Positions 12,686 through 20,066 of a stretch of DNA of 64,000 bases are shown piece after piece. Position 1 is the first letter of the stretch. Each line of letters begins with the position of its first letter. The translations under genes were made by a program, and so were the position numbers. This DNA comes from Rhodococcoides corynebacterioides NBRC 14404. GTDB taxonomy: Bacteria > Actinomycetota > Actinomycetes > Mycobacteriales > Mycobacteriaceae. Location of the stretch: positions 62,001-126,000 of the forward strand of contig NZ_BCWV01000009.1 in NCBI RefSeq assembly GCF_001894765.1, written 5' to 3'. The notes beneath the pieces were generated by a model that had not been told where the DNA came from, did not search any database, and saw only the letters and a program-made list of their open reading frames with translations.

Positions 12686-12792
12686 CCCACCGTGCGGTCG
12701 GGGCCCGGAAGCGTTTTGGTCCTGGCCGCGCGGTGCGGTAATCTCGTGCCTCGGTTCGGAAAGTGCATCAGCGCTGTCTCGAGCCGATGTGC

Positions 12793-12866
12793 GGGCCTAT
12801 AGCTCAGGCGGTTAGAGCGCTTCCCTGATAAGGAAGAGGTCGGAGGTTCAAGTCCTCCTAGGCCCA
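12793..12866 (+). tRNA. tRNA-Ile(GAT)
   Basis: Complete cloverleaf of 74 bases. Acceptor GGGCCTA pairs with TAGGCCC. The anticodon stem CTTCC/GGAAG encloses CTGATAA, giving anticodon GAT. The T-arm contains GTTCAAGTC. The 3' CCA is not encoded. The position after gyrA-DUF3566 is conserved in Mycobacteriales. Confidence 0.97.
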
Positions 12867-12888
12867 CGAACGAGTGTGGAGGTCACCG

Positions 12889-12999
12889 ATGAAGATCGTT
12901 CTCCCACTCGTGGTGGTCGCCACGGCGGCCGCGATTCGCGCCATCGTGCGCGAGAGTCGCGTCTGGCACTCGCTGCCGGACACCGAGACGGGGCCTTAG
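12889..12999 (+). CDS. DLW-39-like small protein between tRNA genes
   Basis: 36-residue open frame starting MKIVLPLVVVATAAAIRAIV, with one hydrophobic N-terminal helix and a polar tail RESRVWHSLPDTETGP. Actinobacteria commonly carry a protein of about 39 residues (DLW-39 family) in exactly this place, after tRNA-Ile, named for an Asp-Leu-Trp motif; here the matching tripeptide is RVW. A plausible ribosome site (GTGGAGG) precedes the ATG. The last 10 bases, including the stop TAG, lie inside tRNA-Ala. The assignment rests on synteny, size and architecture. No function is known to me. Confidence 0.6.
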   Translation: MKIVLPLVVVATAAAIRAIVRESRVWHSLPDTETGP

Positions 13000-13062
13000 C
13001 TCAGTTGGTAGAGCGCTGCCTTTGCAAGGCAGATGTCAGGAGTTCGAATCTCCTAGGCTCCA
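12990..13062 (+). tRNA. tRNA-Ala(TGC)
   Basis: Complete cloverleaf of 73 bases. Acceptor GGGGCCT pairs with AGGCTCC with one G-T wobble. Anticodon stem CTGCC/GGCAG encloses TTTGCAA, giving anticodon TGC. The T-arm has GTTCGAATC. No encoded CCA. The 5' end overlaps the stop codon region of the upstream DLW-39-like gene. Confidence 0.97.
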
Positions 13063-13187
13063 CTTCCCTCGTCGCCCGACACGCGTTCCGTCAGTCGACG
13101 TTCGCTCGGGATCTCACAGTCGGTTGACGACTATTCACCATGTCCGCGGTGTGACGTGATCACCCACCGTCCCCGATACTGGCTCTC

Positions 13188-14198
13188 GTGAACACAGCGC
13201 GACGCCTCGAAGCGTCCACCGCCCTGGTGGCGTACCTCGGTCTGACGTCGATTCTCTTCGTGGCCGGAGCGGTGGCCTTCTCCGGCACCACGTCCGGCAC
13301 CGTCGTGATGATCGTCGTCGGTGTCGCGCAGTCCGTGGCCGCGGCCCTGGTCCACTTCGGCCCGCACCCCACTCCCACGCGCACCCTGGGCGTCGCCACG
13401 GGGGTCGCGGTGGCCGGTCTCTGGGCGGTGTTCCTGACGTCCGACGGCGCGGTCGCCTACCTCCTCCTGACCCAGGCGGCCATGCTCCTCGCGATGCAGC
13501 TGACCGGGTACTGGAGCGAGCGCGGTGGCTGGGTGTGGGTGGTCGTGCTCCTGGCGGGATGCGTCGTTGCCGCCGCGTTGTCCCCGTCCACCATGCCGGC
13601 CGTCGCGTACCTGCTCACCGCGCTGGGCATCGTCGCCGCGGCGGAGTTCTTCGGCAACCACAGTCGCCGCATGCGCCATTCCGCGAACCGGGATCCCCTC
13701 ACCGGCCTGCTCAACCGGCAGGGACTCGAGGCGAGCGTGGAGAAGTTGTTGCCGACGTACGCCGCGCGCGGCCTGCCCGTCAGCATGGCCGTGCTGGACC
13801 TGGACAACTTCAAGACCGTCAACGACCGCTACGGACACATCGCGGGGGACGTGCTGCTCGAACGAGTGGCGGCGTCGTGGCGTGCGCGGTTGCGCAAGGG
13901 TGACGTGCTGGGCCGACTCGGCGGCGACGAGTTCGTGCTGTTCATGCCCGGCACCACCGAGCACGACGCCGCCGCACTCCTCGACGAGTTGCGGCTCGCT
14001 CATTCGGCGGAGTGGAGCGTCGGTCTGGTCTGCATGCCGACGGTGCGGCGCTGGTCGGAGATCTACAGGGCGGCCGATGCCGAGCTGTACCGCGCGAAGC
14101 GAGCGCGGGGGGCGGACCGATCGGAGCGGCCGGTGCCGCGGGCCGTCGTCGAGGATGCGGGCGCCCCTCTCGACGCGCATCGACGGCCGTCTGCCTGA
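13188..14198 (+). CDS. Membrane-bound GGDEF diguanylate cyclase
   Basis: 336 residues. The N-terminal half has about five to six membrane helices between residues 10 and 155. A C-terminal GGDEF domain follows (RDPLTGLLNRQGLEA, DLDNFKTVNDRYGH). The active-site motif GGDEF is intact at residues 245-249. The inhibitory-site motif RxxD (RKGD, residues 236-239) sits five residues upstream, as in feedback-regulated enzymes such as PleD. The protein should therefore make cyclic di-GMP from GTP and be product-inhibited. GTG start at 13188. No EAL domain is attached and no obvious partner gene is adjacent. Ligand sensing by the membrane part is inference. Confidence 0.88.
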   Translation: MNTARRLEASTALVAYLGLTSILFVAGAVAFSGTTSGTVVMIVVGVAQSVAAALVHFGPHPTPTRTLGVATGVAVAGLWAVFLTSDGAVAYLLLTQAAMLLAMQLTGYWSERGGWVWVVVLLAGCVVAAALSPSTMPAVAYLLTALGIVAAAEFFGNHSRRMRHSANRDPLTGLLNRQGLEASVEKLLPTYAARGLPVSMAVLDLDNFKTVNDRYGHIAGDVLLERVAASWRARLRKGDVLGRLGGDEFVLFMPGTTEHDAAALLDELRLAHSAEWSVGLVCMPTVRRWSEIYRAADAELYRAKRARGADRSERPVPRAVVEDAGAPLDAHRRPSA

Positions 14199-14326
14199 CC
14201 GCCCGATCGGCAGGATCCGACTGCCCGGGGACAACCCGGTTCCCCGGGGATGAACCGCCCGGGCCGTCGGCATCGTGCTGTCCACTGGACGCCCGGGGGT
14301 CGTCGAGACGGTGAGGTGGGGCAGTC

Positions 14327-15640
14327 ATGTGGCAGGCACAGGACATGTGGCGGCGGGGGCGTGCCCTCGTGGTGGCGGCGGTGGGCCTCGACACGGTTCG
14401 CGATCGCCTGGCGACGACGACGCGCGTCGCCGGGTGGTCGGGAGCCGCCGCGACGGCGGCGTCCGCCGAGTCGACGACTCTGGCTCGCGGCTTCGAGGAG
14501 GCGGTGTCGGCGTTGCGCCGCGTCGAGGCCGTCGTCTCGGACGCGGGGGACGAACGCGCGTCGCTCGACCGGTGGGGTCCGCCGGATGCGGACGTCCTCG
14601 CCGAACTGGACGCACGCGTGGCCGGGGCACTGCGGTCCGTGGTGGCCGACGCCGACGGGTCGTCGGCCCGGACGACCGACGCGGGTCACGCGGTCGATGC
14701 CGCCGACGTGCTCGATGCGGTCCTGCGCGCGAGGCTGGTCACCGATCGGGAATCGCTGCGCGCCGTCGAGCGGGACCTCGCCGCCGAGGTCGACGGGTCG
14801 GTGTTCGGTGGGCTGTTCACCGATGCCGACGCCGGGCTGGTCGAGACGCGCGACCGAATGGCCGCGCTGGACGCGACGCTCGCCGTGCTGGCGCTGCCCG
14901 GACGCCGACTCGTGCACTACGAGCAGGGGCCGCACCGGACCACGGTGGCGGTCGCCGTGGGACCGGTCGGATCGGCGCAGCGCGTTGCCGTTTTCGTCCC
15001 GGGTGCCGGGACGACGGTGGACGGTGATCTGGCCGAGCGCGACGCCGAGACCGCCGGCATCGTGGCGGACGCCGGGCGCCGCGCCGACACCGCGGTCGCC
15101 GGCATCACATGGCTGGGTTACGAGGCGCCGGCCTGGAACGCCGAGCTCGTCGATCCTGCTCGTTCGGTGGCCGGTCTCGGTCCGGCACACGCCGGCGCGG
15201 CCGCGCTGGCGGATGCCCTGCGGGCACTGGACCTGCCCCGGCACGACGCCGACGACGGTCCCCGCGTGTCGATCGTCGCGCACTCGTACGGGACGGTGCT
15301 GGCGGCGGAGGCTCTCCGCGCGGGCGGAACGGCGGATGCCGTCGCTCTCCTCGGGTCTCCCGGATGGAACGACCCGCCGCTCGACGCCCCCGCTCCCTTC
15401 GTGCTCGAAGCGGCGACGGATCCGGTGGCGGATCTCGGCCGATTCGGCACCGATCCGAGCGAACTCCCCGAGGCGACCGTCCTGGCGACGGACGGCGCCG
15501 TCGGACACTCCGCCTATCTCGACGAGGGCAGCGTGTCCGCGTCCAACGTCGCGGCCGTCGTGGCGGGAACGGAGGTGCTCCGGGGTTCGCGATCGACCGA
15601 CGTCGCCGACGTTCTGCGATTCCTGGTGCGGCTGTGGTGA
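14327..15640 (+). CDS. DUF1023 alpha/beta-hydrolase family protein
   Basis: 437 residues. The C-terminal part (about 225-400) is an alpha/beta-hydrolase domain of the DUF1023 type, with VFVPGAGTTVDGD, WLGYEAPAW and the nucleophile elbow AHSYGT centred on Ser320. The N-terminal 200 residues are Ala-rich and helical, as in many actinobacterial members, and no signal peptide is evident. An esterase or lipase activity is expected from the fold, but no substrate is known. The ATG at 14327 has a purine-rich site upstream (GAGGTGGGG); an alternative in-frame ATG is at 14345. It stands alone between the GGDEF gene and convergent cwsA. Confidence 0.8.
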   Translation: MWQAQDMWRRGRALVVAAVGLDTVRDRLATTTRVAGWSGAAATAASAESTTLARGFEEAVSALRRVEAVVSDAGDERASLDRWGPPDADVLAELDARVAGALRSVVADADGSSARTTDAGHAVDAADVLDAVLRARLVTDRESLRAVERDLAAEVDGSVFGGLFTDADAGLVETRDRMAALDATLAVLALPGRRLVHYEQGPHRTTVAVAVGPVGSAQRVAVFVPGAGTTVDGDLAERDAETAGIVADAGRRADTAVAGITWLGYEAPAWNAELVDPARSVAGLGPAHAGAAALADALRALDLPRHDADDGPRVSIVAHSYGTVLAAEALRAGGTADAVALLGSPGWNDPPLDAPAPFVLEAATDPVADLGRFGTDPSELPEATVLATDGAVGHSAYLDEGSVSASNVAAVVAGTEVLRGSRSTDVADVLRFLVRLW

Positions 15641-15668
15641 GGGACGGAGCCCGTCGTGGACTCGGGTC

Positions 15669-16055
15669 CTACGCCTGCGGCTGCGGTGACGGGCGCGACC
15701 CGTTCACGGGCGTGTCCAGACGCGGCGGTTCGGCGGCCGGGGGCGGCAGCTCCGTGCGCCGCGACCGCGCCGCGGCGAGTGCTCCGGCGGCCGCGGCGGC
15801 AACCAGGCCGAGCACCCCGATGCGCAGGACGCGCGATCGACCCGACCGGCGCCGTCGTGCGGGCCGCGGTGCGCGGACCGGTGTCGACACGCCACCGTCC
15901 TCGCGTGCACGAGCGCGGCGTGCCCGCAGAACCTGAACGCCCTTGCGGGTCACCACGAATCCGGTGGCCGCCGGGCCCTTCGCCAGGGTGGTCGCCGTCT
16001 CGCGGGCGATCCCCAGGGCCTTCTTCGCCGTCGCACGATCCGGTGCAGTCGTCAT
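15669..16055 (-). CDS. cwsA: CwsA-like cell-wall synthesis membrane protein
   Basis: 128 residues with one membrane helix near residues 78-97 ([21 protein letters not shown]). A long basic, helical segment precedes it and a short Pro-rich tail follows. CwsA of mycobacteria has the same architecture, size and location, reverse strand immediately before ppiA. There it interacts with Wag31 and CrgA and helps localise polar cell-wall growth. crgA lies 2 kb away, as in M. tuberculosis. The ATG at 16055 ([10 protein letters not shown]) follows an AAGG-rich site; a longer start at 16073 is possible. Sequence identity is weak, so the name rests mainly on synteny and topology. Confidence 0.6.
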   Translation of the reverse strand: MTTAPDRATAKKALGIARETATTLAKGPAATGFVVTRKGVQVLRARRARAREDGGVSTPVRAPRPARRRRSGRSRVLRIGVLGLVAAAAAGALAAARSRRTELPPPAAEPPRLDTPVNGSRPSPQPQA

Positions 16056-16088
16056 GCCTTCACCTTCGCACATCGGACGCCTGGCACG

Positions 16089-16625
16089 ATGGACGACGTG
16101 ACTTCACCTCTTCAGACCCAGACAGCGACGCTGCACACCAACCGCGGCGACATCCAGATCGCGCTCTTCGGCAACCATGCGCCGAAGACCGTCGAGAACT
16201 TCGTCGGGCTCGCGCAGGGCACCAAGGAGTACACCACCAAGAACGCCGCCGGCACGTCGGAGGGCCCGTTCTACGACGGCGCCATCTTCCACCGTGTCAT
16301 CGCCGGTTTCATGCTGCAGGGTGGCGACCCCACCGGCACCGGCACCGGCGGTCCGGGCTACAAGTTCGGCGACGAGTTCCATCCGGAACTGTCCTTCGAT
16401 CGCCCGTACCTGCTGGCGATGGCGAACGCCGGCCCCGGCACCAACGGGTCGCAGTTCTTCATCACCGTCGGGCCGACCCCGCACCTGAACCGTCGCCACT
16501 CGATCTTCGGTGAGGTCGTCGATCCGGCGTCCCAGAAGGTCGTGGACGAGATCGCCGCGACGCCCACGGGCCGCGGCGACCGCCCGGTCGACGACGTCGT
16601 CATCGAGCGCGTCACCATCTCCTGA
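16089..16625 (+). CDS. ppiA: Cyclophilin-type peptidyl-prolyl cis-trans isomerase
   Basis: 178-residue cytoplasmic cyclophilin that speeds proline isomerisation in folding proteins. The fold shows [20 protein letters not shown], the catalytic [14 protein letters not shown] (the Arg is the key residue), [14 protein letters not shown] and [12 protein letters not shown]. No signal peptide is visible. The N-terminus closely parallels mycobacterial PpiA. The ATG at 16089 is used; GTG at 16098 is a possible shorter start. The stop overlaps the rhomboid start (TGATG), so these two genes are probably coupled. Confidence 0.95.
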   Translation: MDDVTSPLQTQTATLHTNRGDIQIALFGNHAPKTVENFVGLAQGTKEYTTKNAAGTSEGPFYDGAIFHRVIAGFMLQGGDPTGTGTGGPGYKFGDEFHPELSFDRPYLLAMANAGPGTNGSQFFITVGPTPHLNRRHSIFGEVVDPASQKVVDEIAATPTGRGDRPVDDVVIERVTIS

Positions 16626-17506
16626 TGACCACACCTGGCTGGGGCGGTGCTCCGATGCCGCCCCAGCCGGGCTGTGTCCGCCACCCGAACGTTCCCACCG
16701 GGCTGTCCTGCACGCGCTGCGGGCGTCCGGCGTGTCCGCAGTGCCTGCGCTCCGCGTCCGTGGGGCAGCACTGCGTCGACTGCGTGGCAGCCGCCGAGGG
16801 CGCCGTGCCGCAGGCCCGCACCGTCGCCGGAGGGACTCTGCGCGCCGCCGTCGCGACTCCTGTCGTGACGTACACGATGATGGCGATCAACGTGGTCGTC
16901 TACGCCCTCACCGCCGCGCAGGCGGGCGGCGTCGGCAATCAGGCGAGCAGCCTGTTCCGGTCGTTCGCACTGGTGCCGATCCTGGTCGCCGATGGTGACT
17001 ACGCGCGGGTGCTCGGCAGCGGCTTCCTGCACTCGGGCATCGTGCACCTCGCCGTCAACATGTTCGCGCTGTACGTCATCGGTCGGGACTGCGAGGCCGT
17101 CCTCGGCCGCGCTCGCTACCTCGCGGTCTACGGGGTGTCCCTGCTCGGCGGGGCCGCGGCCGTGATGTGGCTGGCATCGCCCGTGTCGGCCACCGTCGGC
17201 GCCTCGGGGGCGGTGTTCGGACTGTTGGGCGCCCAGGCCGTGATCCTCGTGCGGCTGCGTCGGAGTCCGACGCCCGTGCTCGCCGTCATCGGCCTGAACG
17301 TCGTGCTGTCGATCGCCATCCCCGGCATCTCGCTGTGGGGACATCTGGGCGGTCTCGCCGCGGGAGCGGCCGCCACCGCGGCCGTCCTCTTCCTGCGCGG
17401 CGGTGACCCCGCGCGGACTCGGGTGCTCGGATGGATCGGCGTGGGCGCGATCGGGCTGCTGACCGTCCTCGCGATCGTGGTGCGCGCCGGCGTGCTGCTC
17501 GGCTGA
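16625..17506 (+). CDS. Rhomboid family intramembrane serine protease with N-terminal zinc-binding segment
   Basis: 293 residues. A Cys/His-rich B-box-like N-terminus (CVRHPNVPTGLSCTRCGRPACPQC, then CVDC) probably binds zinc. Six or seven membrane helices follow. The catalytic dyad is visible: Ser194 in VGASGAVFG and His240 in WGHLGG. The HSGIVHLAVNMFALYVIG segment is typical of the family. It should cleave substrates within the membrane; no substrate can be named. Start ATG overlaps the ppiA stop by one base. Rhomboids with this zinc-ribbon-like head next to ppiA are common in Mycobacteriales. Confidence 0.92.
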   Translation: MTTPGWGGAPMPPQPGCVRHPNVPTGLSCTRCGRPACPQCLRSASVGQHCVDCVAAAEGAVPQARTVAGGTLRAAVATPVVTYTMMAINVVVYALTAAQAGGVGNQASSLFRSFALVPILVADGDYARVLGSGFLHSGIVHLAVNMFALYVIGRDCEAVLGRARYLAVYGVSLLGGAAAVMWLASPVSATVGASGAVFGLLGAQAVILVRLRRSPTPVLAVIGLNVVLSIAIPGISLWGHLGGLAAGAAATAAVLFLRGGDPARTRVLGWIGVGAIGLLTVLAIVVRAGVLLG

Positions 17507-17530
17507 GCGCCCCCGATTCCTGCCGCTGCA

Positions 17531-18007
17531 TCAGCGAGAGGAGAAGCCTTCGGGCACCCACCCGGCGTCGTCGAGTTCGTCGAACACCGTCCGGGGATCC
17601 GTGCCCAGATCCCACCGGCCGAGGATCACCAGCCGTTCCGAGGCGTCGGGTTCACGGAGGTCCATCTCGATCATCGGCACCCGCCGCCCCAGGCGCGGGT
17701 ACGGCACCAGACGAATGGTGTCGACGTCGCCGCGACGGTAGGTGCGCACCCCGCGCAGACCCTTGACGTTCAAGGTCTCGTCCGAGAGCGACAGTTGCGG
17801 TCGACGTCGAACTCCGACGCCGGCGAGCCCCCAGGCGCAGAGCGCCGCGAGTCCGATCAGCACCTGCCCGGGGGTGTCACCGGTGGTCATCACGGCTGCG
17901 ACCAGCAGAGCCAGCCCGCCGAGCACCAGAACGACGATCAGTGCAGGCGGCGTTCCCCACGCGCGGACCGAGCCCGGGGACGATTCATCCACAGGAGTTA
18001 TCCACAC
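17531..18007 (-). CDS. PH-domain membrane protein (Rv0010c-like)
   Basis: 158 residues with two membrane helices near the N-terminus (LIVVLVLGGLALLVAAVM and VLIGLAALCAWGLAGVGV). A small beta-rich bacterial PH-like domain follows (LSLSDETLNVKGLRGVRTYRRGDVDTI). It ends with a short helical segment DPRTVFDELDDAGW. The location between rhomboid/ppiA and crgA, on the reverse strand, matches M. tuberculosis Rv0010c. Its role is unknown; a part in envelope biogenesis with its neighbours is only a guess from context. Confidence 0.78.
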   Translation of the reverse strand: MWITPVDESSPGSVRAWGTPPALIVVLVLGGLALLVAAVMTTGDTPGQVLIGLAALCAWGLAGVGVRRRPQLSLSDETLNVKGLRGVRTYRRGDVDTIRLVPYPRLGRRVPMIEMDLREPDASERLVILGRWDLGTDPRTVFDELDDAGWVPEGFSSR

Positions 18008-18061
18008 TGTTGATGAACAACATCGATGTCATTCGCGCGCGCACGACGTCGCCACCGCCGG

Positions 18062-18325
18062 TCACCGCCACTTCATCGTCATGACGAGACCGATGATCCA
18101 GAAGCCGAAACCGATGAGCAGGTTCCAGGCTCCGAGGTCCGCCATCCATCCGATGCTGTCCTGGGCGAGGTAGTACACGATGAGATACACCAAACCGAGC
18201 AACATGAAACCGAACATCACCGACAGGTACAGCGTGCTCGACGGCGCGGCCTTGACCTTGACGGGCGTGCGGTTGGTCGGATCGAGCGTGTAGTCGGTCT
18301 TCTTGCGGACCTTCGACTTCGGCAT
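18062..18325 (-). CDS. crgA: Cell division protein CrgA
   Basis: 87-residue membrane protein of the actinobacterial divisome; in mycobacteria it bridges FtsZ, FtsQ, FtsI and CwsA and stabilises the septum. The basic start MPKSKVRKKTDYT is typical. It has two membrane helices, LYLSVMFGFMLLGLVYLIVYYL and LLIGFGFWIIGLVMTM. The cytoplasmic N-terminus and short TMKWR end fit the family. The upstream region on its strand contains a 14-base tandem repeat. It lies in the conserved block with cwsA, trpG and the pknA/pknB cluster. Confidence 0.95.
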   Translation of the reverse strand: MPKSKVRKKTDYTLDPTNRTPVKVKAAPSSTLYLSVMFGFMLLGLVYLIVYYLAQDSIGWMADLGAWNLLIGFGFWIIGLVMTMKWR

Positions 18326-18340
18326 CGGACTTCCTCGGGT

Positions 18341-18396
18341 CTCGGTGGGGCGGGCTCGGTGGGGCGGGCTCGGTGGGGCGGGCTCGGTGGGGCGGC
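18341..18396. repeat. Four tandem copies of a 14-base G-rich repeat upstream of crgA
   Basis: The unit CTCGGTGGGGCGGG occurs at 18341-18354, 18355-18368, 18369-18382 and 18383-18396; the last copy ends in C instead of G. The array begins 16 bases beyond the crgA start codon, on its 5' side, so it lies in the leader or promoter. The perfect copies suggest recent slippage. Confidence 0.9.
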
Positions 18397-18479
18397 TGCG
18401 CGCGTTCTCACCTCGAAGAACACTCTATCGCCGTGTGCCCGCGCCCTCGGGTGGCGAGCAGGGCGCACCGGCAGGTCGA

Positions 18480-18508
18480 TTGACAATCGATAGATCAACG
18501 TCGATAGT
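18480..18508 (+). promoter_or_regulatory. Promoter of the DUF2975/HTH operon, probably leaderless
   Basis: A perfect -35 TTGACA (18480-18485) is followed after exactly 17 bases by GATAGT (18503-18508). Transcription would start at about 18514-18515, which is the A of the ATG at 18515, so the mRNA probably has no leader. Two related hexamers (CGATAG at 18488-18493 and 18502-18507) overlap the spacer and the -10, and could be a site for the operon's own small regulator. That last point is inference. Confidence 0.6.
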
Positions 18509-18514
18509 CGATCC

Positions 18515-18994
18515 ATGTCGATCGAACATCGAGTGGTGCCGCTGCTGCGACTCGTTCTCGCCGTCCTGTTCGCCGTGCTGGTGTTCCTGCAGGTCTTCTC
18601 TCTGCCCGGCCAGTTCGCGCACCTCGCCGAGGAGTCACCGGCGGACGCCGGCCTTCGGTGGCCGCTCACGGCCGTGTCGATCTACTGGGTGCTCTGCGTT
18701 CAGGTCGTGGTGGTCGCCACGTGGAAGCTCCTCACCCAGGTGCAGCGGAACACGATCTTCACGACGTCGTCGCGACGGTGGGTGAATGCCATCCTCGGTG
18801 CCATCGTCGCGGCGTGGGCGGTCCTGGTGGTCGTCTTCCTGGCGGTCGGCTTCACCGCGACGGACCCGGGCCCACCGCTGCTGCTCTTCCTTCTGGTCGT
18901 GATCGTCACGGTGGCCGCCCTGCTCATGGTCGTCATGCGGGCACTGCTGCGGCAGGCCACCGACCTGCGGTCCGACCTGGACACGGTGATCTGA
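18515..18994 (+). CDS. DUF2975 integral membrane protein
   Basis: 159 residues with four predicted membrane helices (near residues 8-27, 50-68, 90-112 and 119-140). It carries the DUF2975-like loop QRNTIFTTSSRRWVNAI. The family is typically encoded next to a small Cro/CI-type regulator, as here and in the Bacillus YoaS/YozG pair. No ribosome site is needed if the message is leaderless, as the promoter spacing suggests. The stop overlaps the regulator start (ATGA). Function unknown. Confidence 0.85.
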   Translation: MSIEHRVVPLLRLVLAVLFAVLVFLQVFSLPGQFAHLAEESPADAGLRWPLTAVSIYWVLCVQVVVVATWKLLTQVQRNTIFTTSSRRWVNAILGAIVAAWAVLVVVFLAVGFTATDPGPPLLLFLLVVIVTVAALLMVVMRALLRQATDLRSDLDTVI

Positions 18995-19203
18995 TGCCGA
19001 TCGTGGTGCGCCTCGACGTGGAGCTGGCGCGGCGCAAGATCGGTGTGGGGGAATTCGCCGAGCAGGTCGGCCTGACGCCCGCCAACCTCGCCGTGCTGAA
19101 GAACGGGCGGGCACGGGCGATCCGGTTCAGCACCCTCGAGGCGATCTGCCGGGTCCTGGAGTGTCAGCCGGGTGACCTGCTCGAGTGGGTGGAGGACGAA
19201 TGA
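18994..19203 (+). CDS. Small Cro/CI-type (YozG-like) transcriptional regulator
   Basis: 69-residue helix-turn-helix protein consisting of little more than the DNA-binding domain: RRKIGVGEFAEQVGLTPANLAVLKNGRARAI followed by FSTLEAICRVLECQPGDLLEW. It is coupled to the DUF2975 gene by an ATGA overlap and to the next small membrane gene by another. Pairing with DUF2975 is a conserved arrangement. It probably regulates this operon, with the repeated CGATAG hexamers at the promoter as candidate sites; that is inference. Confidence 0.88.
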   Translation: MPIVVRLDVELARRKIGVGEFAEQVGLTPANLAVLKNGRARAIRFSTLEAICRVLECQPGDLLEWVEDE

Positions 19204-19394
19204 GGGTGTCGTGGATCGACGTCATGGTCACTGTCGTGGTGATGGCGATCGGCGTCGCGGCCGTGATCGCCGGCGGTGCCGACGACTCACCCGGTCTGCA
19301 GGGACTCGGTCTGATCGCGGTGGTCGGCTCGCTCGCCGTCGCGGTGCGTCGCGACCGACGACGCCGGCACGGACGGCGCCGATCCCGCGATTAG
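19200..19394 (+). CDS. Small two-helix membrane protein
   Basis: 64 residues. Two hydrophobic helices, VMVTVVVMAIGVAAVIAG and GLGLIAVVGSLAVAV, are followed by an Arg-rich tail. The ATG at 19200 overlaps the stop of the regulator gene (ATGA), making it the third cistron of the DUF2975 operon. I recognise no family. An upstream in-frame ATG at 19185 exists but lies inside the regulator gene. Confidence 0.6.
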   Translation: MRVSWIDVMVTVVVMAIGVAAVIAGGADDSPGLQGLGLIAVVGSLAVAVRRDRRRRHGRRRSRD

Positions 19395-19403
19395 GCTGCT
19401 CGC

Positions 19404-20036
19404 ATGCGCATCCTCGTGGTCGACAACTACGACAGCTTCGTGTTCAACCTGGTCCAGTACCTGGGTCAGCTCGGTACGCGGCCGACCGTGCTGCGCAACG
19501 ACGATCCGGAGCTCCTCGACGTCGACGCCGCGGTAGCGCGGGCCGACGGCGTGCTGCTCAGTCCCGGGCCGGGAACGCCCGACCGGGCGGGCGTCACGAT
19601 GGACATGGTCCAGGCGTGCGCACGGACCGTGACCCCGGTGCTCGGGGTGTGCCTCGGTCACCAGGCGATCGGAGCCTCGTTCGGCGGGGTCGTCGAGCGC
19701 GCACCCGAACTGCTGCACGGGAAGACCAGCCGGGTTCATCACTCGGGCCTGGGCGTGCTGGCCGGACTGCCGGATCCGTTCACCGCCACCCGCTACCACT
19801 CGTTGACGGTGCGCCCGGACACGATCCCGGACGAACTCGAGGTCACCGGAACCACCGAGACCGGCATCGTCATGGCCATGCGGCACCGCGAACTGCCCGT
19901 GCACGGTGTCCAGTTCCACCCCGAGTCGGTCATGACCGAGGGCGGTCACCGCATGTTGGCCAACTGGCTCGCCGTCTGCGGCGAGGGCCCGTCGGAGACG
20001 CTGGTCGGCACCCTCGAGGGCGCCGCCCGGATCTGA
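19404..20036 (+). CDS. trpG: Anthranilate/aminodeoxychorismate synthase glutamine amidotransferase subunit
   Basis: 210-residue class I glutamine amidotransferase that supplies ammonia to the chorismate-using partner for tryptophan and/or folate synthesis. The sequence shows VDNYDSFVFNLVQYL, LSPGPGTPDRAG, the catalytic cysteine in GVCLGHQAIG, and the His/Glu pair in VQFHPESV. This matches M. tuberculosis Rv0013 (trpG/pabA) at the same place, next to pknB. No chorismate-binding partner gene is in the window, so one subunit probably serves both pathways. It converges on pknB with a 30-base gap. Confidence 0.93.
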   Translation: MRILVVDNYDSFVFNLVQYLGQLGTRPTVLRNDDPELLDVDAAVARADGVLLSPGPGTPDRAGVTMDMVQACARTVTPVLGVCLGHQAIGASFGGVVERAPELLHGKTSRVHHSGLGVLAGLPDPFTATRYHSLTVRPDTIPDELEVTGTTETGIVMAMRHRELPVHGVQFHPESVMTEGGHRMLANWLAVCGEGPSETLVGTLEGAARI

Positions 20037-20066
20037 GGTCGGGCCGGCCCGGGCGGCCGCGCGGGA

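Noticed and set aside
12625-12867. Reverse-strand open frame starting MGLGGLEPPTSSLSGKRSN
   Set aside because: It is antisense to tRNA-Ile. The same 'GLEPPTS' peptide arises as an artefact of reading across tRNA genes in many genomes; there is no ribosome site or family.
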